From: Amycolatopsis benzoatilytica AK 16/65
GTDB lineage: Bacteria > Actinomycetota > Actinomycetes > Mycobacteriales > Pseudonocardiaceae
Direction of reading: 5' to 3'
Assembly: GCF_000383915.1 (NCBI RefSeq)
Contig: NZ_KB912942.1
Coordinates: 3,083,195 to 3,147,194 of the forward strand
DNA: 64,000 nt
A program made the translations under genes and the position numbers. The notes beneath the pieces were generated by a model. That model made no database searches. It was not told where the DNA came from and saw only the letters and a list, made by a program, of their open reading frames with translations. This document shows, in pieces, positions 26,675 to 34,311 of this stretch (the first letter of the stretch is position 1; each line of letters begins with the position of its first letter).

Positions 26675-27684
26675 CGCCGCCACCTCCTCGCCATTTCACC
26701 CGGCTCGCCGGACGAGTCGATGTCGCGGATCGTGCGGCCGGTGCAGGAGAGAAACACGTCGTCGAGGGTGGGCCGGGACGCCCGCACCATCACCACTCGC
26801 ACGCCGAGCCCGGTCACCAAGGCCGGCACGAACTCCTCGCCGTCGGGCACCGCGAAGGTCAGTCCCTCGTCAGTTCGCTCGGCGAGCAGGCCGAAACGCT
26901 CGCGAAGCGCCACGGCGGCGGCCGCGTCGTCGACGGTGTGCAGATCGATCCGGTCCTGCCCCACCATGCCCTTGAGCGCCTGCGGCGTGTCGTTCACGAC
27001 GATCCGGCCGCGGTCGATGATGGCGATCCGATCGCAGTTCTCCGCCTCTTCGAGGTGGTGGGTGGTCAGGAAGACGGTGGTGCCCTCGCTGGCCCGCAAC
27101 TGGTCGAGGTAGGACCAGATGTGCACCCGGGTCTGCGGGTCCAGCCCGAGGGTCGGCTCGTCCAGGAACAGCACCTGTGGCGCGTGCACCAGGCCGCGGG
27201 CGATCTCCAGCCGCCGCCGCATCCCGCCGGAGAAGGTGCGTACCAGCGCGTTCCGCCGGTCCCACAGTTCCACCATCCGCAGCAGCGGCTCGGCCCGCGC
27301 GGCGAACCGCCGCCGGTCCAGCCCGTAGAGCTCGGCGTGGAAGCGGAGGTTCTCCATCGCGGTGAGGTAGGTGTCCACTGTGGACTCCTGAAACACCAGG
27401 CCGATCCGCCTGCGCACCCCGGCCGGATCGGCGAGCACGTCCAGCCCGGCCACCTTCGCGGTCCCCGACGACGGGCGCAGCAGCGTGCACAGCATCGCGA
27501 TCGTGGTGGATTTGCCCGCTCCGTTCGGGCCGAGGAATCCGAACGTCTCGCCTGGCGCCACCTCGAAGCTCACGTCGCGCACCGCCCACACGTCGCCGAA
27601 CCGCCGGCTCAGCGCCTGGGCCTGCACGACCGGTTCGCCGTCTCCGACGCGGCGTGCGACGGCCTCGGCCACCGATTCCGTCAT
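26671..27684 (-). CDS. ABC transporter ATPase, DrrA-type
   Basis: A 337-aa ATPase with Walker A GPNGAGKST (52-60), signature FSGGMRRRLEIARG, Walker B VLFLDEPTLGLDP and switch TTHHLEEAE. The C-terminal extension of about 90 residues (DRIDLHTVDDAAAAVALRE, then RPTLDDVFL) is typical of the daunorubicin-resistance DrrA subfamily. The ATG at 27684 has GGAAGGAGG upstream. It forms an exporter with the coupled permease. The exported molecule is unknown and no biosynthetic genes adjoin it. Confidence 0.92.
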   Translation of the reverse strand: MTESVAEAVARRVGDGEPVVQAQALSRRFGDVWAVRDVSFEVAPGETFGFLGPNGAGKSTTIAMLCTLLRPSSGTAKVAGLDVLADPAGVRRRIGLVFQESTVDTYLTAMENLRFHAELYGLDRRRFAARAEPLLRMVELWDRRNALVRTFSGGMRRRLEIARGLVHAPQVLFLDEPTLGLDPQTRVHIWSYLDQLRASEGTTVFLTTHHLEEAENCDRIAIIDRGRIVVNDTPQALKGMVGQDRIDLHTVDDAAAAVALRERFGLLAERTDEGLTFAVPDGEEFVPALVTGLGVRVVMVRASRPTLDDVFLSCTGRTIRDIDSSGEPGEMARRWRR

Positions 27685-27789
27685 GCCCGCCTCCTTCCGC
27701 TGTCCTCCGAGAATCAGCCGTGCCGGCGGAACGAAAAAGGGACGTTCGCCCTTCGGGCGCGGGCACGCGGTCCTGCGTCCGCCGCCGGT

Positions 27790-29070
27790 TCAGGCCGCCG
27801 GGAGGTGCCGCAGGAACCACGCGCGGGCCAGCTCGGCGACCTGGCCGAGCGCGCCCGGTTCCGCGAACAGATGGGTCGCGCCGGGCACCACCGCGAGTTC
27901 GCTCGGCCCGCCCAGCGCTTCCTGCGCTTGCTGATTGAGCCGTAGCACCGCGCCGTCGCGGCCTCCGACGATCAGCAGGGTCGGGCAGCCGACCGCGCCG
28001 AGGACGTGCGCGGCCAGGTCCGGCCGCCCGCCCCGCGAGACCACCGCCCGGATGCCGGTTCCGGCCTCCGCGGCGGCGAGCAGCGCCGCTGCCGCCCCGG
28101 TGCTGGCGCCGAAACACCCGACCGGGAGGGCGGCGGTGTCCGGACGGGTCTTCAGCCAGCGAGTCACCTCGACCAGCCGCTCGCCGAGCAGCGCCACGTC
28201 GAACACCCGGGCGCGATCCGTTTCCTCGGCCGGAGTGAGCAGATCGAGCAGCAGCGTCCCCAAGCCGGCTCGGTTCAGCGTCGCGGCGACGCGCACATTG
28301 CGCGGGCTGTGCCGGCTGCTTCCGCTTCCGTGCGCGAAAACCACCAGCCCGGCCGGATCGCCCGGCAGCGTCAAACGGCCGGCCAGCCGGGCTCCGCGCA
28401 CCGGGACTTCCACGTCCTCGTCCAGCGACGGCGCTTCTCGCGCGGCGAGGCGCAGCAGGTCGGCGACCTCCTCGTCGGAAACCTGGCCGAAACGGCGGTA
28501 CCACTGCCCGACCGAACGGAACCAGGCCGGGGTTTCCAGGCACACCACCTCGTCGGCGTCGCGGGCGAGCGAGCCGATCGAGTCGTGCGCACCCACCGGA
28601 ACCGCCAGGATCACCCGCTTCGCGCCCTCCGCTCGTGCCACCTGGCAAGCCGCGCGGGCCGTCGCCCCGGTCGCCACGCCGTCGTCGACGAGGACCGCGA
28701 CCCGGCCCGCCGGCGACACCCGGGCCCGGCCGGGCCGCCACCGCTCCGCCCGCCGCTGCAATTCAGCACGCCCGGCGCGCTCGGCCGCCGCGAACTCGGC
28801 ACGACTCACCCGGGTGTGGCGCACCACGTCTTCGTTCACGACCAGGACGTCGCCCTCGCCGATCGCGCCCGCGGCGAGCTCGGGCTGCCCGGGCACCGGC
28901 AGTTTGCGGACCACGATCAGGTCCAGCGGCGCCGCCAGCGCCCGCGCCACTTCATAGGCGACCGGGACGCCGCCCCGGGGCAGGCCGAAGACCACGACCT
29001 CCTCGCCCCGCAGTGATTCGAGCCGCTCGGCGAGCCGGCGTCCTGCCTCGGCGCGATCAGTGAACGGCAC
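27790..29070 (-). CDS. phosphoribosyltransferase / dienelactone hydrolase fusion
   Basis: A 426-aa two-domain protein. Residues 1-210 are a type I phosphoribosyltransferase with the PRPP loop VLVDDGVATGAT (126-137) and the early LPRGGVPVAYE loop. Residues 220-426 are an alpha/beta-hydrolase of the dienelactone-hydrolase class, with FAHGSGSSRHSPRN, the nucleophile serine in GASTG and a C-terminal histidine in GATHLF. The GTG at 29070 has GGGAGGT six bases upstream. This fusion is known in stress or hypoxia islands of actinobacteria and proteobacteria, often near a PRPP synthetase, as here at 32.0 kb. The substrate is not established. Confidence 0.9.
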   Translation of the reverse strand: MPFTDRAEAGRRLAERLESLRGEEVVVFGLPRGGVPVAYEVARALAAPLDLIVVRKLPVPGQPELAAGAIGEGDVLVVNEDVVRHTRVSRAEFAAAERAGRAELQRRAERWRPGRARVSPAGRVAVLVDDGVATGATARAACQVARAEGAKRVILAVPVGAHDSIGSLARDADEVVCLETPAWFRSVGQWYRRFGQVSDEEVADLLRLAAREAPSLDEDVEVPVRGARLAGRLTLPGDPAGLVVFAHGSGSSRHSPRNVRVAATLNRAGLGTLLLDLLTPAEETDRARVFDVALLGERLVEVTRWLKTRPDTAALPVGCFGASTGAAAALLAAAEAGTGIRAVVSRGGRPDLAAHVLGAVGCPTLLIVGGRDGAVLRLNQQAQEALGGPSELAVVPGATHLFAEPGALGQVAELARAWFLRHLPAA

Positions 29071-29137
29071 TGAACACCTCCCGTCTCGTCCCCCGCCCCG
29101 CCCCGGCCGCCCGGGAGCGGCCAGGGCGGTTCGTCGC

Positions 29138-29473
29138 TCAGGCCGCGCGGCGCAGGTGATGGGTCCGCTCGATCGTCTGTGCTTCGTCGGCGTGCTTGCG
29201 GGACAAGCCTTCGAAGTACAGGAGAATCTCGCGCCAGAAGTAGGCCGCCCCGGCGACGGCGACGCCGGTGAACACGATTCCGAGCGCGGGCGAGCGGACC
29301 GCGAGGCCCCACTCGGCGAACAGGTCGAAGTTGACGATCCATGCGACCGCGATGCCGAGCACGACGAAGGCAGCCGCCCAGAGCTCCCGGGCCAGGGTCA
29401 GCCACCGCGCGGCGATCGCGGACACCGCCACGATCCCGAGGCCGAGCACCACAAGCATTCCGAAGGCAGGCAT
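29138..29473 (-). CDS. small polytopic membrane protein
   Basis: 111 aa with three hydrophobic segments (LVVLGLGIVAVSAIAARWL, ELWAAAFVVLGIAVAWIV, ALGIVFTGVAVAGAAYFW) and a basic C-terminal tail. The ATG at 29473 follows GGGAG by seven bases. It lies 67 bases upstream of the fusion gene on the same strand and may be co-transcribed. The family is not recognised. Confidence 0.7.
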   Translation of the reverse strand: MPAFGMLVVLGLGIVAVSAIAARWLTLARELWAAAFVVLGIAVAWIVNFDLFAEWGLAVRSPALGIVFTGVAVAGAAYFWREILLYFEGLSRKHADEAQTIERTHHLRRAA

Positions 29474-29684
29474 GACGTTTCTCCCGACTAGCCGGACATT
29501 TTGTCCGTTTCACCGTGCGCGGCCACGCCGGACCGGCGATAGAGACCAAAGCCTCCGCCGAAGTGCCCCGAGTACCGGCCCGGAACGGTCCTACGTCCCC
29601 ACCCGGGGTGGCCAGGATCACGCCCGCCGTCCCACCAGGTCGCGACGTCAGCGAAGCCGCGCCCGACCTGCTAGCTTCCGCGCC

Positions 29685-30635
29685 ATGGCCGACCACGACA
29701 ACGGAGCGCTCCGCACCCTGCTGACCAACGCCGACAGCGGCGTTCTCCTCTTCGGGATCACGCCGCCGCGAGTCAGCGCGACCGCGGACCGGATCCGCGA
29801 GATCACCGCGGCCACCCTCGCCCGGCTCAGCTCTCTCGACGTGGACGGCCTCGCCCTGTACGACATCGACGACGAGAGCGACCGCAACCCGGAGGAACGG
29901 CCGTTCCCCTACCTGCCGACCCTCGACCCGGCCGCTTACCACGCCGACTACCTCGGCGAATGGGACCGTGCCGCGGTCATCTACCGGTGCGTCGGCAAGT
30001 ACTCCGAGACGGAGCTGCGCGACTGGATGCAGGCCACCGACACCGACAGCACGCTCGCGGTGTTCGTCGGCGCGTCGTCGAAGGGGAAGACAGTGCGGAC
30101 GCGCCTGCCGGAGGCGCATTCGCTGCGCCAGGAGGTGCGGCCCGAACTGCTTCTCGGCGGCGTCGCGATCACCGAACGTCCCGGCGAGCACCTGCGGCTG
30201 ATCGCTAAGCAGAAGGCGGGCTGCGGGTACTTCATTTCACAGGTGGTCTACAACACCGACGCGGCCAAGAGCATGGTCTCCGACTACTTCTACGCCTGCC
30301 GGGAACAGGGGCTCGAACCGAAGCCGGTGTTGTTCACGCTGTCGGTGTGCGGCTCGGTGAAGACGCTGGCCTTCCTGAAATGGCTCGGCGTCGATGTCCC
30401 GCGCTGGCTGGAAAACTCGCTCCGCCATGCCGACAACACGCTCGCCGAGTCTTACGAGCAGTGCCTGGCCAACGCGCGCGAACTCACCGCGTTCTGCCGC
30501 AAGCTCGGGATGCCGTTCGGATTCCTGGTGGAAAGCGTGTCGATCCGGAAGGTGGAAATCGAGGCGTCGGTCGCGCTGGCCGGCGAAGTGGGCCGGCTGC
30601 TGCGGGCCGGCGGATTCACGGCCAGGAAAGCCTGA
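29685..30635 (+). CDS. methylenetetrahydrofolate reductase-like protein
   Basis: A 316-aa TIM-barrel protein. VLLFGITPPRVSATADRI, GCGYFISQVVYN and VLFTLSVCGSVKTLAFLKWLGV resemble the MTHFR/FAD-linked reductase fold. It aligns poorly at the ends and carries DIDDESDRNPEERPFPYL near the N-terminus, so it is a divergent member. The ATG at 29685 is chosen because the fold begins soon after it; no clear ribosome site precedes it. It overlaps the following kinase-like gene through TGATG, so the two form a unit. A folate or one-carbon role is an inference. Confidence 0.65.
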   Translation: MADHDNGALRTLLTNADSGVLLFGITPPRVSATADRIREITAATLARLSSLDVDGLALYDIDDESDRNPEERPFPYLPTLDPAAYHADYLGEWDRAAVIYRCVGKYSETELRDWMQATDTDSTLAVFVGASSKGKTVRTRLPEAHSLRQEVRPELLLGGVAITERPGEHLRLIAKQKAGCGYFISQVVYNTDAAKSMVSDYFYACREQGLEPKPVLFTLSVCGSVKTLAFLKWLGVDVPRWLENSLRHADNTLAESYEQCLANARELTAFCRKLGMPFGFLVESVSIRKVEIEASVALAGEVGRLLRAGGFTARKA

Positions 30636-31171
30636 TGGCCGGTGCCGGGCTGATCGTGTTCGGCGGGCTTCCCGGCGTCGGGAAGACGACCGTTGCCCGG
30701 CAGGTGTCCCGGGAGCTGCGCGCGGCCTATCTGCGGATCGACCGGATCGAGCAGGCGCTCGCCGACTCCGGGGAACTCCCGGCGAGACCGATGGCGGCCG
30801 GTTACCTCGTCGGATACGAACTGGCGGGTGACCAGCTCGGCATCGGCCTCAGCGTGGTCGCGGACTGCGTGAACCCGTTGAAGATCACCCGCGACGCTTG
30901 GCGGGCGGTCGGAAACCGGCACGGACGGTGGACGCTCGAAGTCGAACTCGTCTGCTCACGGCCGGACGAGCACCGCACGCGGGTGCAGACGCGGACCGTC
31001 GACATCGCCGGGCTCACGCCGCCGCCGTGGGACCGGGTCGTGCGCCACGAGTACGAAGAATGGGATCGCGACCACCTCGTCATCGACACCGCGGTGACCA
31101 GCGCGCAGGCGAGCGCCGCGCTCGTGGTGCGGCAGGCCCGCGCCCTGGCCGATTCGGCCTCGACGAGCTGA
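30635..31171 (+). CDS. P-loop kinase-like protein (AAA_33/zeta-type)
   Basis: A 178-aa protein with Walker A GGLPGVGKTT near residue 10 and RIDRIEQALADSG as the following acceptor region. RTVDIAGLTPPPWDRVVRHEY and HLVIDTA complete a small-molecule or nucleotide kinase fold. The sequence resembles chloramphenicol-phosphotransferase and zeta-toxin-like kinases found beside metabolic genes. No antitoxin gene precedes it. Its start overlaps the MTHFR-like stop. The substrate is unknown. Confidence 0.75.
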   Translation: MAGAGLIVFGGLPGVGKTTVARQVSRELRAAYLRIDRIEQALADSGELPARPMAAGYLVGYELAGDQLGIGLSVVADCVNPLKITRDAWRAVGNRHGRWTLEVELVCSRPDEHRTRVQTRTVDIAGLTPPPWDRVVRHEYEEWDRDHLVIDTAVTSAQASAALVVRQARALADSASTS

Positions 31172-31217
31172 TTTTCGCTATCCTGCCCGCAACGCCGGCT
31201 GATCGCGGGAGGAAACC

Positions 31218-31958
31218 GTGACCGATCTCTACGATCGCATCGGCACCGGATATTCGCGCGGCCGGCGCACTGATCCGCGCTGGATGGCGCGCGTTCTCGC
31301 CGCTCTCGGCACCGCGGAATCGGTCGCGAACATCGGCGCCGGCACCGGTTCGTACGAGCCGCCGAACCGGTCCGTGCTCGCGCTCGAACCGTCTGTCGAG
31401 ATGATCCGGCAACGGCCGCCCGGGTCCGCGCCGGCGGTCCGCGCGGCAGCCGAAGCCTTGCCGCTGCGCACGAACGCGGTCGACGCGGCGCTGGCGGTGC
31501 TCACCGTGCACCACTGGACGGACTGGCGAGCCGGGCTCGCGGAACTGCGCCGGATCGCGCCGCGCCGGGTGGTTCTCGGATATGACACCCGGGTGCACGG
31601 GGACTTCTGGTTCGTTCGCGAATACGTGCCGGAAATCGCGAAACTGGAGCTGAGCCGGCCGTCCGCCCCGGAAATCGCCGAAGAACTCGGCGCAGACCTG
31701 GTCACTCCCCTGCCGGTGCCGGGAGATTTCACCGACGGAGTGTTCCCCGCCTATTGGCGCCGTCCGGACGCGTATCTCGACCCGGCAGTCCGCCGGTCCT
31801 GCTCCGCGCTCGCGCAGACCGATCCGACCGCTGTCGAACGCGGTGTCCAGAAGCTGCGCGAAGACCTGCGCAGCGGGCGATGGCACGAACGCCATCGGGA
31901 ACTGCTGGACCTCGACGAATGGGACGCCGGATTCCGGCTGATCGTGTCGGAAGGCTGA
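31218..31958 (+). CDS. class I SAM-dependent methyltransferase
   Basis: A 246-aa protein with the SAM-binding motif I ESVANIGAGTGSYE (near residue 35), motif II LALEPSVEMI and DAALAVLTVHHWTD, as in UbiE/COQ5-like methyltransferases. The GTG at 31218 has GGGAGG upstream. It lies 46 bases after the kinase-like gene on the same strand and ends 31 bases before a dispersed palindrome. The acceptor is unknown. Confidence 0.85.
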   Translation: MTDLYDRIGTGYSRGRRTDPRWMARVLAALGTAESVANIGAGTGSYEPPNRSVLALEPSVEMIRQRPPGSAPAVRAAAEALPLRTNAVDAALAVLTVHHWTDWRAGLAELRRIAPRRVVLGYDTRVHGDFWFVREYVPEIAKLELSRPSAPEIAEELGADLVTPLPVPGDFTDGVFPAYWRRPDAYLDPAVRRSCSALAQTDPTAVERGVQKLREDLRSGRWHERHRELLDLDEWDAGFRLIVSEG

Positions 31959-31989
31959 AGGCGATCGAGGACTGCCTGTCACCGAGCAC

Positions 31990-32042
31990 GTCCGTGCAGG
32001 GCCCTTGCGGGAATCCAATTCCGGCAAGGGACCCTGCCCGAC
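31990..32042. repeat. dispersed palindromic repeat, divergent copy
   Basis: A diverged unit (GTCCGTGCAGGGCCCTTGCG, loop AATCCAATTCC, then CAAGGGACCCTGC). Both arms carry the GCAGGG/CCCTGC change, again compensatory. It separates two convergent genes and could act as a bidirectional terminator. Confidence 0.7.
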
Positions 32043-33041
32043 CTAGCCGCCGCTTGCCGGCCGGGAGAAGAGGCTCGTCACCGACCCGTCCGTGAACACC
32101 TCGTGAATCGCGTCCGCAAGCAGCGGCGCGACCGACCGGACGCGCAGCTGCGGAAACCGCTGTGCCTCGGTGATCGGAAGACTGTCGGTCACCGTGACTT
32201 CCCGGATCCCGCTCGCCGCGAGCCTCGCCGGCGCGTCCCCGGACAGCACTCCGTGCGTCGCCACCGCGACGACGTCCGACGCCCCCGCGTCGAGCAGCAA
32301 CCGGGTCGCGCCGGCCGTGGTGGTGCCAGTGTCGATCATGTCGTCCACGATCACGCACAGCCGTCCGGCGACGTCGCCGATCAGCTGCGCCGGGGCCGGA
32401 TACGCCGGATCGAGCGCGGCGCGGCGCTGGATGAACGCGATCGGCCGGCTGCCGAGCAGCACGGACCACGTTTCGGCCAGCCGGACGCGCGCCGAGTCCG
32501 GGGCGACGATCGCGATCTCCCGGTCCTGATGGTGGCGCAGCAGGTCGGCGGCGAGCAGCGGTTGCGCGCGCAGATGGTCGACCGGACCGCCGAAGAAGCC
32601 TTCGGTCTGCGGGGTGTGCAGGTCGATCGTGATGATCCGGTCCGCGCCCGCCGTGGTGAGCAGATCGGCCACCAACCTGGCCGAAATCGGTTCGCGGCCG
32701 CGATGTTTCTTGTCCTGCCTCGAATACGGGTAGAACGGCAGCACCGCGGTGATCCGTTTCGCGCTGGCCCGCTTCAGCGCGTCGAGCATGATCAGCTGGT
32801 CCATCAGCCAGGTGTTCAGCGGCGGGGCAGGCGCGTGCAGGACGAACGCGTCGCAGCCGCGGACCGACCGGCCGAACCGCACGAAACGCTCTCCGTTGGC
32901 GAAACTGTGCGCGGTCTGCGGGGTCACCTGAGTGCCGAGCCGAGTCGCGACCGCCTCGGCCAGTTCCGGGTGCACGTCGCCGGCGAAGAACATCAGCTTC
33001 TTGGTGACGGCGCCCGCCTGGCGCGTCGCGGGTTCGCTCAT
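32043..33041 (-). CDS. prs: ribose-phosphate pyrophosphokinase (PRPP synthetase)
   Basis: A 332-aa enzyme that makes PRPP from ribose 5-phosphate and ATP. The ATP loop is SFANGERFVRFGRSVRG, the catalytic flexible loop is PYSRQDKKHRGREPIS, and the Mg/PPi motif is IDLHTPQTEGFFGGPVDHL. The PRPP loop is VIVDDMIDTGTT (230-241). The HTPQTEGFF sequence departs from the usual HAGQIQGFF, which suggests a paralogue rather than the housekeeping copy. The ATG at 33041 has GGGAGG upstream. It is the last gene of a three-gene minus-strand unit and may supply PRPP to the phosphoribosyltransferase fusion at 27.8-29.1 kb. Confidence 0.92.
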   Translation of the reverse strand: MSEPATRQAGAVTKKLMFFAGDVHPELAEAVATRLGTQVTPQTAHSFANGERFVRFGRSVRGCDAFVLHAPAPPLNTWLMDQLIMLDALKRASAKRITAVLPFYPYSRQDKKHRGREPISARLVADLLTTAGADRIITIDLHTPQTEGFFGGPVDHLRAQPLLAADLLRHHQDREIAIVAPDSARVRLAETWSVLLGSRPIAFIQRRAALDPAYPAPAQLIGDVAGRLCVIVDDMIDTGTTTAGATRLLLDAGASDVVAVATHGVLSGDAPARLAASGIREVTVTDSLPITEAQRFPQLRVRSVAPLLADAIHEVFTDGSVTSLFSRPASGG

Positions 33042-33061
33042 GCGCGCGGCCTCCCTCCCCT

Positions 33062-33868
33062 TCACAACGCCGGTTTCCGTGTTTCGAGGACCGCACGGGC
33101 CACCCGATACGAAAGGTCCGGGTCGGCGAGATCCGGCACGATCCGGTCGACGGGTGTCAACGTGACCAGCGCGTGCACCGCAGCGCGGTGCGCGTCCAGG
33201 CCGCCCATCGGGTCGCCCGCGCACCCGCCGATCGGCTCTTTGCCCAGCGCGTACAGCAATCCAGGCAAGGCCAGCAGGTGCGCGACCGGGTCCTCCCGGG
33301 CGGCGACGACGCGCGGAAGCCCGGTTGCCGCGCCGATCAGGTCCACGACGACGCTCGCGTCCCGGGACACCGACGACAGCGGGAACCCGGACGCGTCAGC
33401 TTCGTTCCAGGACGCGATGTCCGCCACGCCGACCGCCATCAGCAGCGGCACGAGCAACGGCAGCCGCGACGGCGCGGTGACGACCACCCGCGCGTTGAGC
33501 GGAGCGACCTCGGTCCGGCGCAGGATCACCAGCACCGCGGCGACGAGGCCGATCGCGAGGGTGTCCTGCTCTGTCACCACCAGGACGCGGCCGGTACGGG
33601 CGAAGTCCTGCTGCACCGCACGGGCCCGTGCGGCTTCGGTTCGGGCCAGGAAGATCGCGCTGGCGTTCTCGGCGACCGCCCGCGCCGCCACCGCCAGCTC
33701 GCCCGCGTCCCGCGCGGTCACCGCGACCCGGTACGGCGTGAGCATCGTGTGATTGCGGAGCAGCTGAACATCGGACTCCAGCGCTGCCGACACCGCGCCC
33801 GGGTCGCCCGAGACGCCGCCGGGCAGCGCGCTGCCGTCGCCCAGCACCGCGAGACCGGAAGCCGTCAT
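33062..33868 (-). CDS. degenerate malic-enzyme-like protein
   Basis: A 268-aa protein with weak but ordered similarity to NAD-malic enzymes. SAIFLARTEAARARAVQQDF resembles the substrate-domain region and VVTEQDTLAIGLVAAVLVIL the HDDQHGTA helix. ALPGLLYAL with the late PVDRIVPDLADPDLSYRVA resembles the C-terminal segment. The catalytic lysine and acidic metal ligands are not evident and the Rossmann glycines are missing (VVVTAPSRLPLLVP). It is therefore probably not an active malic enzyme. The ATG overlaps the upstream stop as ATGA; prs follows 20 bases later. A regulatory or scaffolding role is speculative. Confidence 0.5.
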   Translation of the reverse strand: MTASGLAVLGDGSALPGGVSGDPGAVSAALESDVQLLRNHTMLTPYRVAVTARDAGELAVAARAVAENASAIFLARTEAARARAVQQDFARTGRVLVVTEQDTLAIGLVAAVLVILRRTEVAPLNARVVVTAPSRLPLLVPLLMAVGVADIASWNEADASGFPLSSVSRDASVVVDLIGAATGLPRVVAAREDPVAHLLALPGLLYALGKEPIGGCAGDPMGGLDAHRAAVHALVTLTPVDRIVPDLADPDLSYRVARAVLETRKPAL

Positions 33869-34089
33869 TGGTCGAGAGCCGCCTCGTCCTCGGCGAGCGC
33901 CGCCAGCACGGCGGGCTCCACCAGGCCGTTCGTCTCGAACTCGTGCCGCCCGGCCATTTCCAGCAGCTCGGCGAGACGTGCCCGGTGCAGGTACGCCTCA
34001 TACGGATGCCCGGCATCGACTGCGATCTTCGCGGATCGCTGCGCATCGCTGATCCCTCGCCGCAGCTCGGCGGCGAACTGAGTTGGCAC
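33865..34089 (-). CDS. small protein of unknown function
   Basis: 74 aa, mostly helical (RRGISDAQRSAKIAVDAGHPYEAYLHRARLAELLEMAGRH, read in two halves) with an acidic tail. The GTG at 34089 is preferred because GGGAGAGG lies five bases upstream. An in-frame ATG at 34140 would add 17 residues but falls in the AT-rich promoter-like zone. It is the first gene of the unit with the malic-enzyme-like gene (ATGA overlap) and prs. I do not recognise the family. Confidence 0.6.
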   Translation of the reverse strand: MPTQFAAELRRGISDAQRSAKIAVDAGHPYEAYLHRARLAELLEMAGRHEFETNGLVEPAVLAALAEDEAALDQ

Positions 34090-34099
34090 TGGCGCCTCT

Positions 34100-34165
34100 C
34101 CCTGTCCCTGGCCCGTCACCAGACTTAGTAAAGCTACCATGTTGACACTTTCGGAATTATGCAAC
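34100..34165 (-). promoter_or_regulatory. AT-rich putative promoter of the small protein/malic-like/prs unit
   Basis: On the minus strand, TTGCAT (34164-34159) is followed by AT-rich sequence including TAGCTTTACTAAG. This is one of the few AT-rich stretches in the window, 25-75 bases upstream of the GTG at 34089. Spacing to any one -10 hexamer is not ideal. Confidence 0.3.
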
Positions 34166-34311
34166 TCTTCACTAGCTAGGTCGAGCGGTGGTGCTGCGGC
34201 GGGCGAAGGAAACATCGGCGAGCAGCCGCGAACGCGACCGCCGCGACCCGCACCGAACCGCCACCGCGCCCCGGCAACCGCTCACCCGGCCAAGGACGGT
34301 TCCGTTGTCCG

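Noticed and set aside
30635..31171. Zeta-type toxin of a toxin-antitoxin pair
   Set aside because: There is no small antitoxin gene; the upstream coupled gene is an MTHFR-like enzyme, so a metabolic kinase is more likely.
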